A stretch of 64,000 nt of DNA from NCBI GenBank assembly GCA_048594975.1, contig JBMDXQ010000026.1, positions 1-64,000 on the forward strand. Direction: 5' to 3'. The stretch is from JBMDXB01 sp048594975. Lineage in GTDB: Bacteria > Acidobacteriota > Vicinamibacteria > Vicinamibacterales > 2-12-FULL-66-21. The notes beneath the pieces are model-generated. The model was not told where the DNA came from. It saw nothing but the letters and a program-made list of their open reading frames with translations, and did not search any database. Position numbers and translations under genes: made by a program. Of this stretch, positions 36,447 through 44,929 are shown piece after piece (the first letter of the stretch is position 1; every line of letters starts with the position of its first letter).

Positions 36447-37541
36447 ATGCCCGAAGAGAACGTCATCGCTGCGAGCACGAAGATGAAGCACGTCCAGGCC
36501 CTGGCGCGCCGTGCGGCGCGCAGCGAGGTCAAGACGCTCATCACGGGGGAAAGCGGAGTCGGCAAGGACGTCGTTGCGCGGCAGATTCATGAGTGGTCAC
36601 CGCGCGCGGGACGGCCGTACGTCCCGGTCAACTGCGCCGCGCTGACCGAAACGCTGCTCGAGTCGGAGCTCTTCGGCTACGTCAAGGGGAGCTTCACCGG
36701 CGCGTACCGCGATACTCCCGGCAGGATCCAGCAGGCCGACGGCGGCACGCTGTTCCTCGACGAGGTCGGGGAGATGAGCCCGCGCATGCAGGCGGCCCTG
36801 CTGCGGTTCCTGGAGAACGGGGAAGTGCAGCGCGTCGGCGAGCACCGGTCGACGGCGCGGGTCGACGTGCGCGTCATTGCGGCGACGAACCGCAACCTGG
36901 CTGATCGCGTCGCCTCTGGGAACTTCCGCGAAGACCTGCTCTACCGCATCCGCGTCATCCAGATCCAGGTGCCGCCGCTGCGCGAGCGCCCCGAGGACAT
37001 CCGCGCGCTCGTCCACCACTTCGCGCGCAAGACGTCTCGCCAGGTGGCGTTCTCCGACGACTCGATGGACGTCCTGCTGAAATACCGCTGGCCGGGCAAC
37101 GTTCGGGAGCTGCAGAACATTGTCGAGCAGACCATCTGGCTCTCCGACGGGCCGCTGATCGAAGCGTGCGATCTGCCGGACGCGATCCGCAGCGCCGCGG
37201 CGCCCGGCATCTACCCGCGCCATGAGCGCCGGCGCCAGGTGGCCGATCAGCTGTTCGAAGCACTCTCGCAGCGGCAGTACTCGTTCTGGGAGCACGTCCA
37301 CCCGATGTTCCTGAACCGCGATCTCACCCGCCACGACCTGCGCGAGCTGGTGCGGCGCGGGCTGGCGGAGACGCGCGGCAACTACCGCGCGCTGCTTCCG
37401 CTGTTCGGCATGCAGCCATCGGACTACCACCGGTTCCACAACTTCCTGTCGGCGCACGACTGCAAGGTGGACTTCCGGGCCTTCCGCAACTCGAGCGGGG
37501 CTGTCGCCGCGCCGCCAGTCAGCATTCAGCCTGTGCCTTAG
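36447..37541 (+). CDS. Sigma-54-dependent activator without receiver domain
   Basis: The 364-residue product is an AAA+ enhancer-binding protein. It shows Walker A GESGVGKD (about residues 33-40), the sigma-54 contact loop as GSFTGA in ELFGYVKGSFTGAYRDTPGR, Walker B GGTLFLDEVGEM, the sensor VIAATNRNL and WPGNVRELQNIVEQ. It starts almost at the AAA+ domain, so there is no receiver, GAF or PAS input domain. Activity may be set by expression level or a partner. The C-terminal 110 residues contain a predicted DNA-binding segment (ETRGNYRALLPLFGMQPSDY) longer than a simple Fis helix. It lies directly before a polysaccharide operon. Confidence 0.92.
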   Translation: MPEENVIAASTKMKHVQALARRAARSEVKTLITGESGVGKDVVARQIHEWSPRAGRPYVPVNCAALTETLLESELFGYVKGSFTGAYRDTPGRIQQADGGTLFLDEVGEMSPRMQAALLRFLENGEVQRVGEHRSTARVDVRVIAATNRNLADRVASGNFREDLLYRIRVIQIQVPPLRERPEDIRALVHHFARKTSRQVAFSDDSMDVLLKYRWPGNVRELQNIVEQTIWLSDGPLIEACDLPDAIRSAAAPGIYPRHERRRQVADQLFEALSQRQYSFWEHVHPMFLNRDLTRHDLRELVRRGLAETRGNYRALLPLFGMQPSDYHRFHNFLSAHDCKVDFRAFRNSSGAVAAPPVSIQPVP

Positions 37542-37719
37542 AGCGGCAGGGGAGCACCGCAATCGCTCCCCTCGCCGGTCCATCACGTGCGGACCGCCGC
37601 TGGTCCGCGCGCCGGAGGTCCGTCTGGCATTCGACAGCCGTCCCGCGCCCTGCACATTGCCTCCACGACCTGGCAGCACACACTGTTGTTCGCATCGACA
37701 GATTGCTGCGGGAAAGTCA
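37542..37719. other. Upstream part of the gap between activator and GT2 genes
   Basis: No gene is seen in the 330-bp gap between 37541 and 37872. A GC-rich self-complementary stretch AGGGGAGC...GCTCCCCT (37548-37572) just after the activator stop may act as a terminator, although it has no T run. The right half holds the enhancer dyad and the promoter listed separately. Confidence 0.4.
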
Positions 37720-37750
37720 GCCTCCGGGGAACATTCCTTGTTCCGGAGGC
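37720..37750 (+). promoter_or_regulatory. Enhancer-like inverted repeat upstream of the polysaccharide operon
   Basis: A perfect dyad GGAACA-TTCCT-TGTTCC (37728-37744) lies inside a longer imperfect inverted repeat: GCCTCCGG on the left and CCGGAGGC on the right, with two extra G on the left. The centre is 100 bp upstream of the -24 element at 37835. It resembles the site at 36293-36312 in core, flanks and distance. It is the likely binding site of the activator encoded just upstream. Confidence 0.6.
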
Positions 37751-37834
37751 ATAACTCTCGGCGCCGACAAATGCGTCATCGCCAAGACCTCAGGGATTTC
37801 CGCTTCTTTTCGTCTGGTGCTGCCAGCTCGGCCG

Positions 37835-37850
37835 TGGCCGCTTCCTTGCT
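37835..37850 (+). promoter_or_regulatory. Sigma-54-type promoter of the polysaccharide operon
   Basis: TGGCCG-N5-TTGCT, with GG at 37836-37837 and GC at 37848-37849 (10 bp between), matches the -24/-12 consensus at all key positions. Transcription would start near 37861, giving a leader of only about 11 nt before ATG 37872. That short leader is a weakness. The matching upstream dyad and the adjacent activator gene support the call. Confidence 0.55.
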
Positions 37851-37871
37851 GAAAGGACGAGCATCCCACGT

Positions 37872-39434
37872 ATGGCCACACTTCCTTACTTCGTGCTCGG
37901 CCCCAACACGCTCCTGAGCCTGCTCGGTCTGATCAAGGGAGCAGACAAGACGGTCCCGACGCCGGCGGAAGACTGGCGACACGCGAAGGTGGACGTCATC
38001 ATTCCCGCGTACAACGAGGAAGAGACGATCGTCCTCTGCCTGGCCAGCATACTGCGCCAGACGGTGCGCCCCCGCCGAATCATGCTGATCGACGATGGGA
38101 GCACCGATCGGACCGTGGCCTGCGCCCGGGCGTTCTGCGCTCATCACGGCGTCGAGCTGACGATCATCCAGCGGCGCAAGCCGATCGGCAAGACGCCGAC
38201 GATCAAGCGGCAGGCGCGCGAGCTCGACTCCGATGTCGAGTTCATCCTCGACGGCGACACGGTGCTCGAGTCGACCGACTACATCGAGCGCGCGGTGCAG
38301 GAGCTCTACAAGGGAGTCGGCATCGCCTCCGCCTGCGGCACCATTCTGCCGCTGCGCGAGCGCGATCGGCGCGCGAACGAGGACGATCGCGCGGTGCGGG
38401 CTTTTGCCGGAGCGGCGCCGTGGCGCATGCCGGTGCGGCGCCAGAGCAGGCTGGCGCGGCTCTCCCGCGGCATCACCAACGTCTACCGCGAGGTACTGTA
38501 CCTGTTCCTGCAGCGCTTCATCTATCACGGCGAGATGGCGTTCTTCGGCACGATCACGAACCCGGTCGGCTGCGCCGTCGCCTACCGCCGCAAGTACATC
38601 AAGGCAGTGTTCGACGAGATCACGCCGAAGCTCGGCGACGACCTGACCAATTCCGAGGATGTCTTCATCGGGTTCGCGCTGCTCAACGAGGGCTACCGCA
38701 ACATCCAGCTGACTGACGTCTACGCCCGCACGCAGGAACCGCGGGTCACGCGGCTACCGCGGCAGGTCTACCTCTGGTCGTCGTCGTTCTTCCAGTCGGC
38801 CTACTACTTCGACGCGCTCGTCCGGAGTCCGTTCAAGGTGCACAAGCGCTGGATGCAGCGCCGCCGCGGCCCGCGCCGGCAGCCGCCGTCGCGCGGGCTG
38901 GTCGTCGCGCCCGCGCTGGCGCCAGCGCAAGGCGCGCCGGCCGCACCCGCGCCGTGGCCGCGGCTGATGCGCAGCGTGTCGGCGCCGATGCAGATGAGCG
39001 CCGTGGCGGTCCTCGATCGCCCGGCGGTGACGCCGCCCGCCGCCGGCGCCCCGCCGCCGCACGCGTCCGGCGACCGCCGCGTCGTGCGCGAGCAGTACCG
39101 CCAGGCCTTCGGGAAGCAGCGCACGCTCGATTACGGGCGTCCGGTGGGCTGGCTGCTGCTCGCGGCGGCGGTAGAGAAGGTGTTCTTCCCGACCATCCTG
39201 GTGCTGATGATGCTCGCGGGTAACTGGCACGGCGTGTGGCTCACGGTCACGATCGAGACGGCAATCAGCGTTGCCGCGCTGGTCATGGTGACGAAAGGGC
39301 AGCGCCTCGAATACCTGGTCAAGGGGCTCGCCGTCGTCCCCCTCCGCTACAGCGTGCTCGCGTGGGATCTCGTGACGATCAGCCGGTTTGCCAGCGATCT
39401 GTGGCTGACGAAGAACAGGGAGTGGCGCAAATGA
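37872..39434 (+). CDS. Membrane glycosyltransferase family 2, polysaccharide synthase
   Basis: The 520-residue product has a short N-terminal hydrophobic segment (YFVLGPNTLLSLLGLI), a cytoplasmic GT-A domain with VDVIIPAYNEEETI, LIDDGSTDRT, the DxD in FILDGDTVLE and the later acidic pair NSEDVFIGF. After a Pro/Ala-rich loop (about 330-400) come C-terminal helices (GWLLLAAAVEKVFFPTILVL, VTIETAISVAALVMV). This is the layout of processive synthases such as PgaC/HmsR. The usual QxxRW motif appears as QVYLW in LPRQVYLWSSSFFQ, so Arg is replaced. It is the first gene of a tightly coupled operon under a likely sigma-54 promoter. Confidence 0.87.
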   Translation: MATLPYFVLGPNTLLSLLGLIKGADKTVPTPAEDWRHAKVDVIIPAYNEEETIVLCLASILRQTVRPRRIMLIDDGSTDRTVACARAFCAHHGVELTIIQRRKPIGKTPTIKRQARELDSDVEFILDGDTVLESTDYIERAVQELYKGVGIASACGTILPLRERDRRANEDDRAVRAFAGAAPWRMPVRRQSRLARLSRGITNVYREVLYLFLQRFIYHGEMAFFGTITNPVGCAVAYRRKYIKAVFDEITPKLGDDLTNSEDVFIGFALLNEGYRNIQLTDVYARTQEPRVTRLPRQVYLWSSSFFQSAYYFDALVRSPFKVHKRWMQRRRGPRRQPPSRGLVVAPALAPAQGAPAAPAPWPRLMRSVSAPMQMSAVAVLDRPAVTPPAAGAPPPHASGDRRVVREQYRQAFGKQRTLDYGRPVGWLLLAAAVEKVFFPTILVLMMLAGNWHGVWLTVTIETAISVAALVMVTKGQRLEYLVKGLAVVPLRYSVLAWDLVTISRFASDLWLTKNREWRK

Positions 39435-41230
39435 GGTTCGCGCTCGTCCTTCTTTCGCTGCTCGTGCCAGTCGCGGCGGGCGCCCAGATGCCAGCCACAC
39501 CCGACCGCGGTCTTGCCGCCGAAGGCGCCGGACAGTTCGATGTCGCGCTGGCCATCTACCTCGACGAGCTCGGGCGGGACTCGCAGCGCACCGACCTGTG
39601 GCTCCGCGTCGCCGACATTCACGCGCGGTTCGGGCGACAGCAGGACGCGCTCGGCGCGCTGACGCGCGCCGCGGCCGCTGCGCCGCGCGACCCCGCGGTG
39701 CACGTCCGACTCTCCGAAGCCTACGCCGAAGCGGGCAACGCTGCGGCGGCGCTCGCCGCGATCGATGTGGCGGTGGCGCTGACGCCCGAGTCCGCCGACC
39801 GGCTGCGGCGCCGCGCCACGATGGCGACCTGGTGCGGGGAGTACGCTCGCGCGCAGGAGAGCTACCGGCGGCTGCTCGAGATCGATCCGGCCGATGCCGA
39901 CGCGCTGCTGGGGCTCGCCCGCGCGAGCGCCTGGGCGGGAGACACGGACCTCGCGGTCGCGATGTATCGCAGCTACCTGCGCGTGCGCGGCACCAGCCGT
40001 GAGGTCTGGATCGAGCTCGCGCGCGCCGAGGCGTGGCGCGGCAACTTCGCCGCCTCCTGGGACGTCCTCGCCGCCTACCGCGAGCGGTTCGGCGAATCGC
40101 CCGAGTACTCGCAGGAACGGGCGGCGGTGCTGGCGCGCGGCGGCCGGCCCCGGGCGGCGACGCCGCTCATCGAACGCCTGCTCGCCGCCTCGCCGGGCGA
40201 TTACGAGCTGAACCTCTCGCGGACGATCGCGCTTGCCGCGCAGCAACGCCGACGCGAGGCGCTCGCCGCCTCCGACACCATCGAGCGGCTGTGGCCCGGC
40301 CAGCCCGAGACCCGCGGCGCGCAGAGCCTCGTGCGCGTTGCCGTCGCCTCGACCGGCGAACCGCGCGCGTCGTACTACAGCGATTCGGACGGCCTTCAGG
40401 TCGCCCGCATCGATCCGCGCGTGAGCGTTGCCCTCCTCGACGGCACTCGCGTCGAAGGCGGGTACGAGCGCGCCGATCTGCGCGCGCGCCTCGGCAGCGG
40501 CCTCGAGCAGATCGACGGCACGACCGACGCGCGGCACCAGCTCGCGTGGATTGGCCTCGTACAGCGCGCCGGCCGGTTCACGCTGCGCGGGCACGGCGGG
40601 TACGCGACGCTCGACGACCGGGACCGGTTCGCCTACCTGCTGTCAGCGACCTTTACCGCCGACGCGCTGCGGTTGGCCGCCGCGCGCGAGTCCGGGTATT
40701 TCGTCGTGTCGCCACGGACGGTCGGCCTCGGCCTCACCCGCCTGACGCACCGCCTCCAGCTGGAATGGATGCCGTCGTTCCGCTACCTCGTCGCCGTCGA
40801 CGCGGCACTGGACGATCTCTCCGATGGCAACCGCCGGTGGGACGTCATCGTCGCGCCGCGCCGGAGCGTCGCGCGCACCCAGCGGCTGAACCTCGACCTC
40901 GGGGTGCAGCTGCGCCAGTTCGGGACGACGCTCGATCGCGACAACGGGTACTACGATCCCTCGCGTTACGAGAGTTATGCGGTGGTGGCGTTCCCGTACT
41001 GGAAGGTGAGCGAGAGCACCGGGCTCGGCACTATGCTGGCCGTCGGCATCCAGCGCGACGACCGCGCCGGCTCGTTCGGGCTCGGCGGCAATGCCGCCGT
41101 CGAGGCCACCTTCGGCATCTACCGCGACTGGATGCTCAAGCTGAACGGCGTGACCACGCTGAACGATCGCCTCCAGAGCGGCGCGTTCAGCGGCTACGGC
41201 GGACAGCTGGTGCTGGTCCGACGGTTCTGA
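39431..41230 (+). CDS. TPR plus outer-membrane beta-barrel protein (YaiO/PgaA-like)
   Basis: The 599-residue product starts at ATG 39431, overlapping the synthase stop. A signal peptide (FALVLLSLLVPVAAGAQ) precedes about eight TPR units (residues 25-300, e.g. QQDALGALTRAAAAAPRDPA, EYARAQESYRRLLEIDPADA). Residues 310-599 are a barrel of alternating strands (LRGHGGYATLDDRDRFAYLL, FRYLVAVDAALDDLSD, GYGGQLVLVRRF) with a C-terminal Phe. TPR-plus-barrel is the design of exopolysaccharide exporters such as PgaA and of YaiO. Next to a synthase gene, it is best read as the outer-membrane export channel. Confidence 0.87.
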   Translation: MRFALVLLSLLVPVAAGAQMPATPDRGLAAEGAGQFDVALAIYLDELGRDSQRTDLWLRVADIHARFGRQQDALGALTRAAAAAPRDPAVHVRLSEAYAEAGNAAAALAAIDVAVALTPESADRLRRRATMATWCGEYARAQESYRRLLEIDPADADALLGLARASAWAGDTDLAVAMYRSYLRVRGTSREVWIELARAEAWRGNFAASWDVLAAYRERFGESPEYSQERAAVLARGGRPRAATPLIERLLAASPGDYELNLSRTIALAAQQRRREALAASDTIERLWPGQPETRGAQSLVRVAVASTGEPRASYYSDSDGLQVARIDPRVSVALLDGTRVEGGYERADLRARLGSGLEQIDGTTDARHQLAWIGLVQRAGRFTLRGHGGYATLDDRDRFAYLLSATFTADALRLAAARESGYFVVSPRTVGLGLTRLTHRLQLEWMPSFRYLVAVDAALDDLSDGNRRWDVIVAPRRSVARTQRLNLDLGVQLRQFGTTLDRDNGYYDPSRYESYAVVAFPYWKVSESTGLGTMLAVGIQRDDRAGSFGLGGNAAVEATFGIYRDWMLKLNGVTTLNDRLQSGAFSGYGGQLVLVRRF

Positions 41231-41253
41231 CAACGAGGTTCCAGGGAGTCCTC

Positions 41254-42297
41254 ATGCGCGCATTGATCACGGGTGGTGCCGGGTTCATCGGTTCGCATCT
41301 GGCGGAGACGCTGCTGCTGCAGGGGCACGAGGTGCTGGTGCTCGACGACCTGTCCACCGGATCGGTCGAGAACGTCGCGCACCTCGGCGACCTTCCCGGG
41401 TTCGAGTGCGTGATCGACACGGTCACCAACGACGCGGTGGTGCAGCGGCTCGTCGACCGCGTGGACGTCGTCTACCACCTGGCCGCCGCCCTGGGCGTGA
41501 AGCTCGTGATGGAGGCGCCGATTCACACCATCCACACCAACGTCGCCGGCACCGAGACGGTGCTGCGGCACGTGCGTCGCGCCGGCAAGCGGGTGCTGGT
41601 GGCCTCCACCTCGGAGGTCTACGGCAAGAGCCACGCGCTGCCGTACCGCGAGGACGCGGACCTGGTGATGGGGCCGCCCAGCAAGACGCGCTGGGGCTAC
41701 GCCACGAGCAAGCTGATGGACGAGTTCCTCGCGCTGGCCTACGCGAAGGAGCACGACGTGCCGGTGGTGATCGTCCGGCTCTTCAACACCGTCGGGCCGC
41801 GGCAGACGAACCGTTACGGGATGGTGATTCCGAGCTTCGTCCGCCGCGCGCTGGCCAACGAACCGATCCTCGTGCACGGCGACGGGTCGCAGACCCGCAG
41901 CTTCACCTGGGTCGGCGACGTCGTCTGGGCGCTGACCGGCCTGATGAACGAGCCGCGCGCGTACGGCGAGGTCTTCAACGTCGGCAATGGCTCCGAGGTG
42001 TCGATCGGGGAGCTGGCGCGCAGGGTCAAGGAGAGGACCGGCAGCGACTCCGACATCGTCTTCCAGCCGTACCAGGCGGTGTACGGCGACGGCTTCGAGG
42101 ACATGCCGCGCCGCGTGCCGGACATCAGCAAGATCCGCCGCTGCATCGGCTTCGAGCCGAAGGTCCACCTCGACGGGATTCTGGACGCGGTCATCGACTA
42201 CTGGGCTCCCGCGGTCGCCGTGCGGGCGCGCCGGCGGCTGATCGCCCGCGCCGCGGGCATGGTCCTGGGCCGCGCCCTGGCGCCGGTTGCCGGCTGA
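41254..42297 (+). CDS. NAD-dependent sugar-nucleotide epimerase/dehydratase (extended SDR)
   Basis: The 347-residue product begins MRALITGGAGFIGSHLAETL with the NAD-binding TGGAGFIG. The catalytic residues are Ser in VASTSEVYGK, and Tyr and Lys in WGYATSKLMDE. RLFNTVGPRQTNRYGMVIPS and GDGSQTRSFTWVGDVV place it in the UDP-glucuronate decarboxylase / UDP-glucose epimerase-like branch. It would supply a modified sugar nucleotide for the synthase two genes upstream. About 30 basic residues at the C terminus (VRARRRLIARAAGMVLGRAL) exceed the usual length and might contact the membrane. ATG 41254 follows GGGAG. Confidence 0.88.
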   Translation: MRALITGGAGFIGSHLAETLLLQGHEVLVLDDLSTGSVENVAHLGDLPGFECVIDTVTNDAVVQRLVDRVDVVYHLAAALGVKLVMEAPIHTIHTNVAGTETVLRHVRRAGKRVLVASTSEVYGKSHALPYREDADLVMGPPSKTRWGYATSKLMDEFLALAYAKEHDVPVVIVRLFNTVGPRQTNRYGMVIPSFVRRALANEPILVHGDGSQTRSFTWVGDVVWALTGLMNEPRAYGEVFNVGNGSEVSIGELARRVKERTGSDSDIVFQPYQAVYGDGFEDMPRRVPDISKIRRCIGFEPKVHLDGILDAVIDYWAPAVAVRARRRLIARAAGMVLGRALAPVAG

Positions 42298-42730
42298 CGC
42301 CTCTCAGCTGCTGGTGGTCACGAAGCCAATGGCGAGGGAGCATTTCCTGCGGCCGATCCTGGCGGCGCGCGGCGCCACGCACCAGCTCGTCAACGCCGAC
42401 CGCGGCGTTGTGATCGCGTCGCGCATCCTCGGCGCGTTCGACTCGCAGGCCCGCCGGACCGGGTTGCTCGGCCGCACCGGGCTGCCGGAGTCGGACGTGC
42501 TGGTGATCGCGCCGTGCAACGCGGTACATACCTTCCGGATGAAGTTCCCGATCGATCTGCTGTTCGTCGATCGCCGCGGACGCGTGCTCAAGCGCGTCGT
42601 CGCGCTGCGCCGCGGGCGGATCGCGACATGCCTGCGCGCGTTCGCCGTGATCGAGTGCGCGGCACACCACCCCGGCGTGGCGCAGACGGCAGTGGGTGAC
42701 GTCGTGGCGGTGACGTCGATCGTGAGGTGA
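42287..42730 (+). CDS. DUF192 family protein
   Basis: The 147-residue product carries the DUF192 core: ASRILGAFDSQARRTGLLGR, ESDVLVIAPCNAVHTFRMKF, PIDLLFVDRRGRVLKRV and AVIECAA. The family is small, beta-rich and of unknown role. The start is uncertain. TTG 42287 overlaps the epimerase gene by 11 bases. ATG 42329 (MAREHFLRPILAARG) is a shorter alternative, and neither has a clear ribosome site. It is the last gene of the polysaccharide operon and is followed by a repeat-built hairpin. Confidence 0.8.
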   Translation: MPADASQLLVVTKPMAREHFLRPILAARGATHQLVNADRGVVIASRILGAFDSQARRTGLLGRTGLPESDVLVIAPCNAVHTFRMKFPIDLLFVDRRGRVLKRVVALRRGRIATCLRAFAVIECAAHHPGVAQTAVGDVVAVTSIVR

Positions 42731-42734
42731 GGAG

Positions 42735-42886
42735 AGTCGATAGTCGATAGTCTCTAGTCACAGTCAGGGTCGCGCGTCAGAGTCGCTAATCTGAGTCGCT
42801 AATCAGGCTGACTCGACTCTGACTGTGGCTCTGACTCCAGACTCTGACTCCAGACTCCGACAAGCGACTGTCGACTGTCGACTGTC
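42735..42886. repeat. Intergenic hairpin of 7-nt tandem units (copy F)
   Basis: On the left, AGTCGAT units repeat from 42735 to 42752. On the right, GACTGTC units repeat three times at 42866-42886 and are the inverted match (AGTCGAT against AGTCGAC). Between them lie further AGTCAGAGTC and GACTCTGACT-type units that also pair. The element fills the gap between the convergent DUF192 and kinase genes, so it may end transcription from both sides. Confidence 0.7.
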
Positions 42887-42916
42887 AACCTCCAACCGTC
42901 CGTGCAAAGCGGGAAG

Positions 42917-44695
42917 TCAGCGCTGGATCCTGACGCGCGTCCGCTCCTGGATCGCTCGCAGCGCTGCCGACAACTCGCGATCGTCGAAGGCGATGAACAC
43001 AGGATCGGCCGGCGTCGTGAAGATCACCCAGTTACGCTCGCCGCGGAAGAACCCCATTCTTCCCAGGTTCACCGGGATGGATACGTCCTTTCCGTCTGGT
43101 CCCTTCCACTTCGGCTGTTTCGATCGCGAGTAGAACGCCTGCGCGATCGACGAATAAGGCAGCGAGAGCAGCTCGGTCTTCGTCGAATCGTCGAGCAGTG
43201 CCAGGTGGTCACCCGCGAGCGTCAGAACCGCCTCGCGTTCCCGTCTGGTCTTGCCCTCCGGCACGAGCATCTTCACGTCTTTGAACGTGAGTGGCGGAAG
43301 CGCTGGTGCCGTCACTACCGGCGGCGGTGGCGCCGCAGGCTCGATCGGCGGTGGCTCGTCTGCGCGGACGGTCCGCGGCGGCTCGTCGGCACGCCCGGTC
43401 GCGGCTTTCGCTTTCGGCGGTGGCGCGGTGTCCGTGGTCGGCTTCGCGGCGCGCGGTGGCGTCGTCGCGGCGGGCGGTGCAACAGGTGGCGTCTCACGCG
43501 CGACCGTCGGGACGGGCGCGGCCGGTTGCTGCTGATCCGTCCCGGATTCGGGGTTCGGGGCCGTAGACACGTCGGCAGCCGGCGGCGCCGCAGGCGGCGA
43601 CGTGCTGCCTTCCCGTGCGCCGGCGCCGCGCTTCAGAACCGCGATGCCGAGCGCGACCATGCCCAGGAGGAGAAGAACTAGCACCGCGGCGAGGGTGAAC
43701 AGATGCCCGCGCCCGAGTACCACCGTCGTCCCGGTTCGTTCGACGGAAGGGCGCGGCGCGGTGCCGCTCACGGGGGTCGGTGCCGAGGAATCCGGTCCCG
43801 GGGCCGGCGCGATCGAGACGTCCGCCGTCCTGAGGAGATTCGCCGAGGTCGGCGTCGCCATGGTCGGCAGCTCGCCGAGCGTGACCGGGCTCACCGCCGC
43901 GAGGATGGCCGCGCGGAACTCTTCGGCGGTCTGGAACCGTGCGTCACGCGATTTCGCGAGCGCCTTGATGATGACGTCCTCGCACCAGGGGGGCAGGTCG
44001 GCGCGGAACGTGCCGAGCGGGGTCGGCGGTTCCGCGACCTGTTTCTGCGCCATCGCGATCGCGGTGTCGGCCTGGAACGGGAGTTCGCGCGTGAGCAACC
44101 GGTAGAAGAGCACACCCACCGAATACAGGTCGGCGCGGCGATCGATGGTCTGCCCCAGCACCTGTTCCGGCGCCATGTAGGCGGGCGTGCCCATCATGTA
44201 GCCGGTGTGGGTGTAGTGTTCGCTCCCCAGCATCCGCGCGATGCCGAAGTCCATCACCTTCACCAGGCCGGTGTCGGTCACCATGACGTTAGCCGGTTTC
44301 AGGTCGCGGTGGACGATGCCGGCGCGGTGCGCGTGCGCCAGCGCGTCGAGCACCTGGATGCAGAGATGCGCGGCCTGCGGTGGCGCGAGGGGACCGAGGC
44401 GCTCCGAGAGCGTCTGCAGGGTCTCGCCGCGCACGAACTCCATCACCATGAGCAGGTCGTCTTCGTGCCGATAGAGCTCGTAAATGGTGGCGATACCTGG
44501 ATGATTCAGCCGTGCGAGGGAAATGGCCTCCGCGCGGAACCGCTTCAGCACCTCGCCTTCGCCGAGATCCGGGTTGAGAACCTTGATCGCGACCTCGCGA
44601 TCGAGCGTCTCGTCCAGCGCCTTGTAGACGATGCCCATTCCGCCCCGGCCGAGGCGCTCGAGGATGCGATACTTGCCGACCGTTTTACCGAGCAT
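42917..44695 (-). CDS. Receptor-type serine/threonine protein kinase
   Basis: The 592-residue product has a full kinase domain at residues 9-270: LGRGGMGIVY, Lys38, catalytic Asp131 in HRDLKPAN, DFG at 149-151 and GTPAYMAPEQ. A linker leads to a membrane helix at about 332-354 (LFTLAAVLVLLLLGMVALGI). The outside part starts with a Pro/Ala-rich stretch of about 120 residues and ends in a compact domain of about 130 residues (LPPLTFKDVKMLVPEGKTRR to the end), which holds beta strands such as LTLAGDHLALLDDSTKTELL. That end domain is not a PASTA or TPR type and I do not recognise it. Confidence 0.9.
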   Translation of the reverse strand: MLGKTVGKYRILERLGRGGMGIVYKALDETLDREVAIKVLNPDLGEGEVLKRFRAEAISLARLNHPGIATIYELYRHEDDLLMVMEFVRGETLQTLSERLGPLAPPQAAHLCIQVLDALAHAHRAGIVHRDLKPANVMVTDTGLVKVMDFGIARMLGSEHYTHTGYMMGTPAYMAPEQVLGQTIDRRADLYSVGVLFYRLLTRELPFQADTAIAMAQKQVAEPPTPLGTFRADLPPWCEDVIIKALAKSRDARFQTAEEFRAAILAAVSPVTLGELPTMATPTSANLLRTADVSIAPAPGPDSSAPTPVSGTAPRPSVERTGTTVVLGRGHLFTLAAVLVLLLLGMVALGIAVLKRGAGAREGSTSPPAAPPAADVSTAPNPESGTDQQQPAAPVPTVARETPPVAPPAATTPPRAAKPTTDTAPPPKAKAATGRADEPPRTVRADEPPPIEPAAPPPPVVTAPALPPLTFKDVKMLVPEGKTRREREAVLTLAGDHLALLDDSTKTELLSLPYSSIAQAFYSRSKQPKWKGPDGKDVSIPVNLGRMGFFRGERNWVIFTTPADPVFIAFDDRELSAALRAIQERTRVRIQR

Positions 44696-44929
44696 TGCAG
44701 CCCATCGCGGGAGGGGAGAAGGCAGGCGGCACCCCGGGTGCCGCGCACGTAGCCATCTTAAACCATGGTCTGACCTGTGGGGTGCAGGAGAATTTATCGC
44801 CGTGCGGCGCCTCTAAAGCCGCGCTGGCATCGGACTTCTGGGCGCACGCCGGTTCCCGTGCGGTGCCGGTGATCGGCTGAGGTCGGGTCTTTCGGAGCGG
44901 AGGCGCTCGCACTCTCACGAGCCGTCTCC

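Noticed and set aside
37657..37706. Other TTGC elements upstream of the GT2 gene
   Set aside because: No GG at the required 10-bp distance, so they do not fit a sigma-54 promoter.
40033..41253. Upstream extension of the epimerase frame
   Set aside because: It is shadow translation of the TPR-barrel gene; the NAD-binding motif starts right after ATG 41254.
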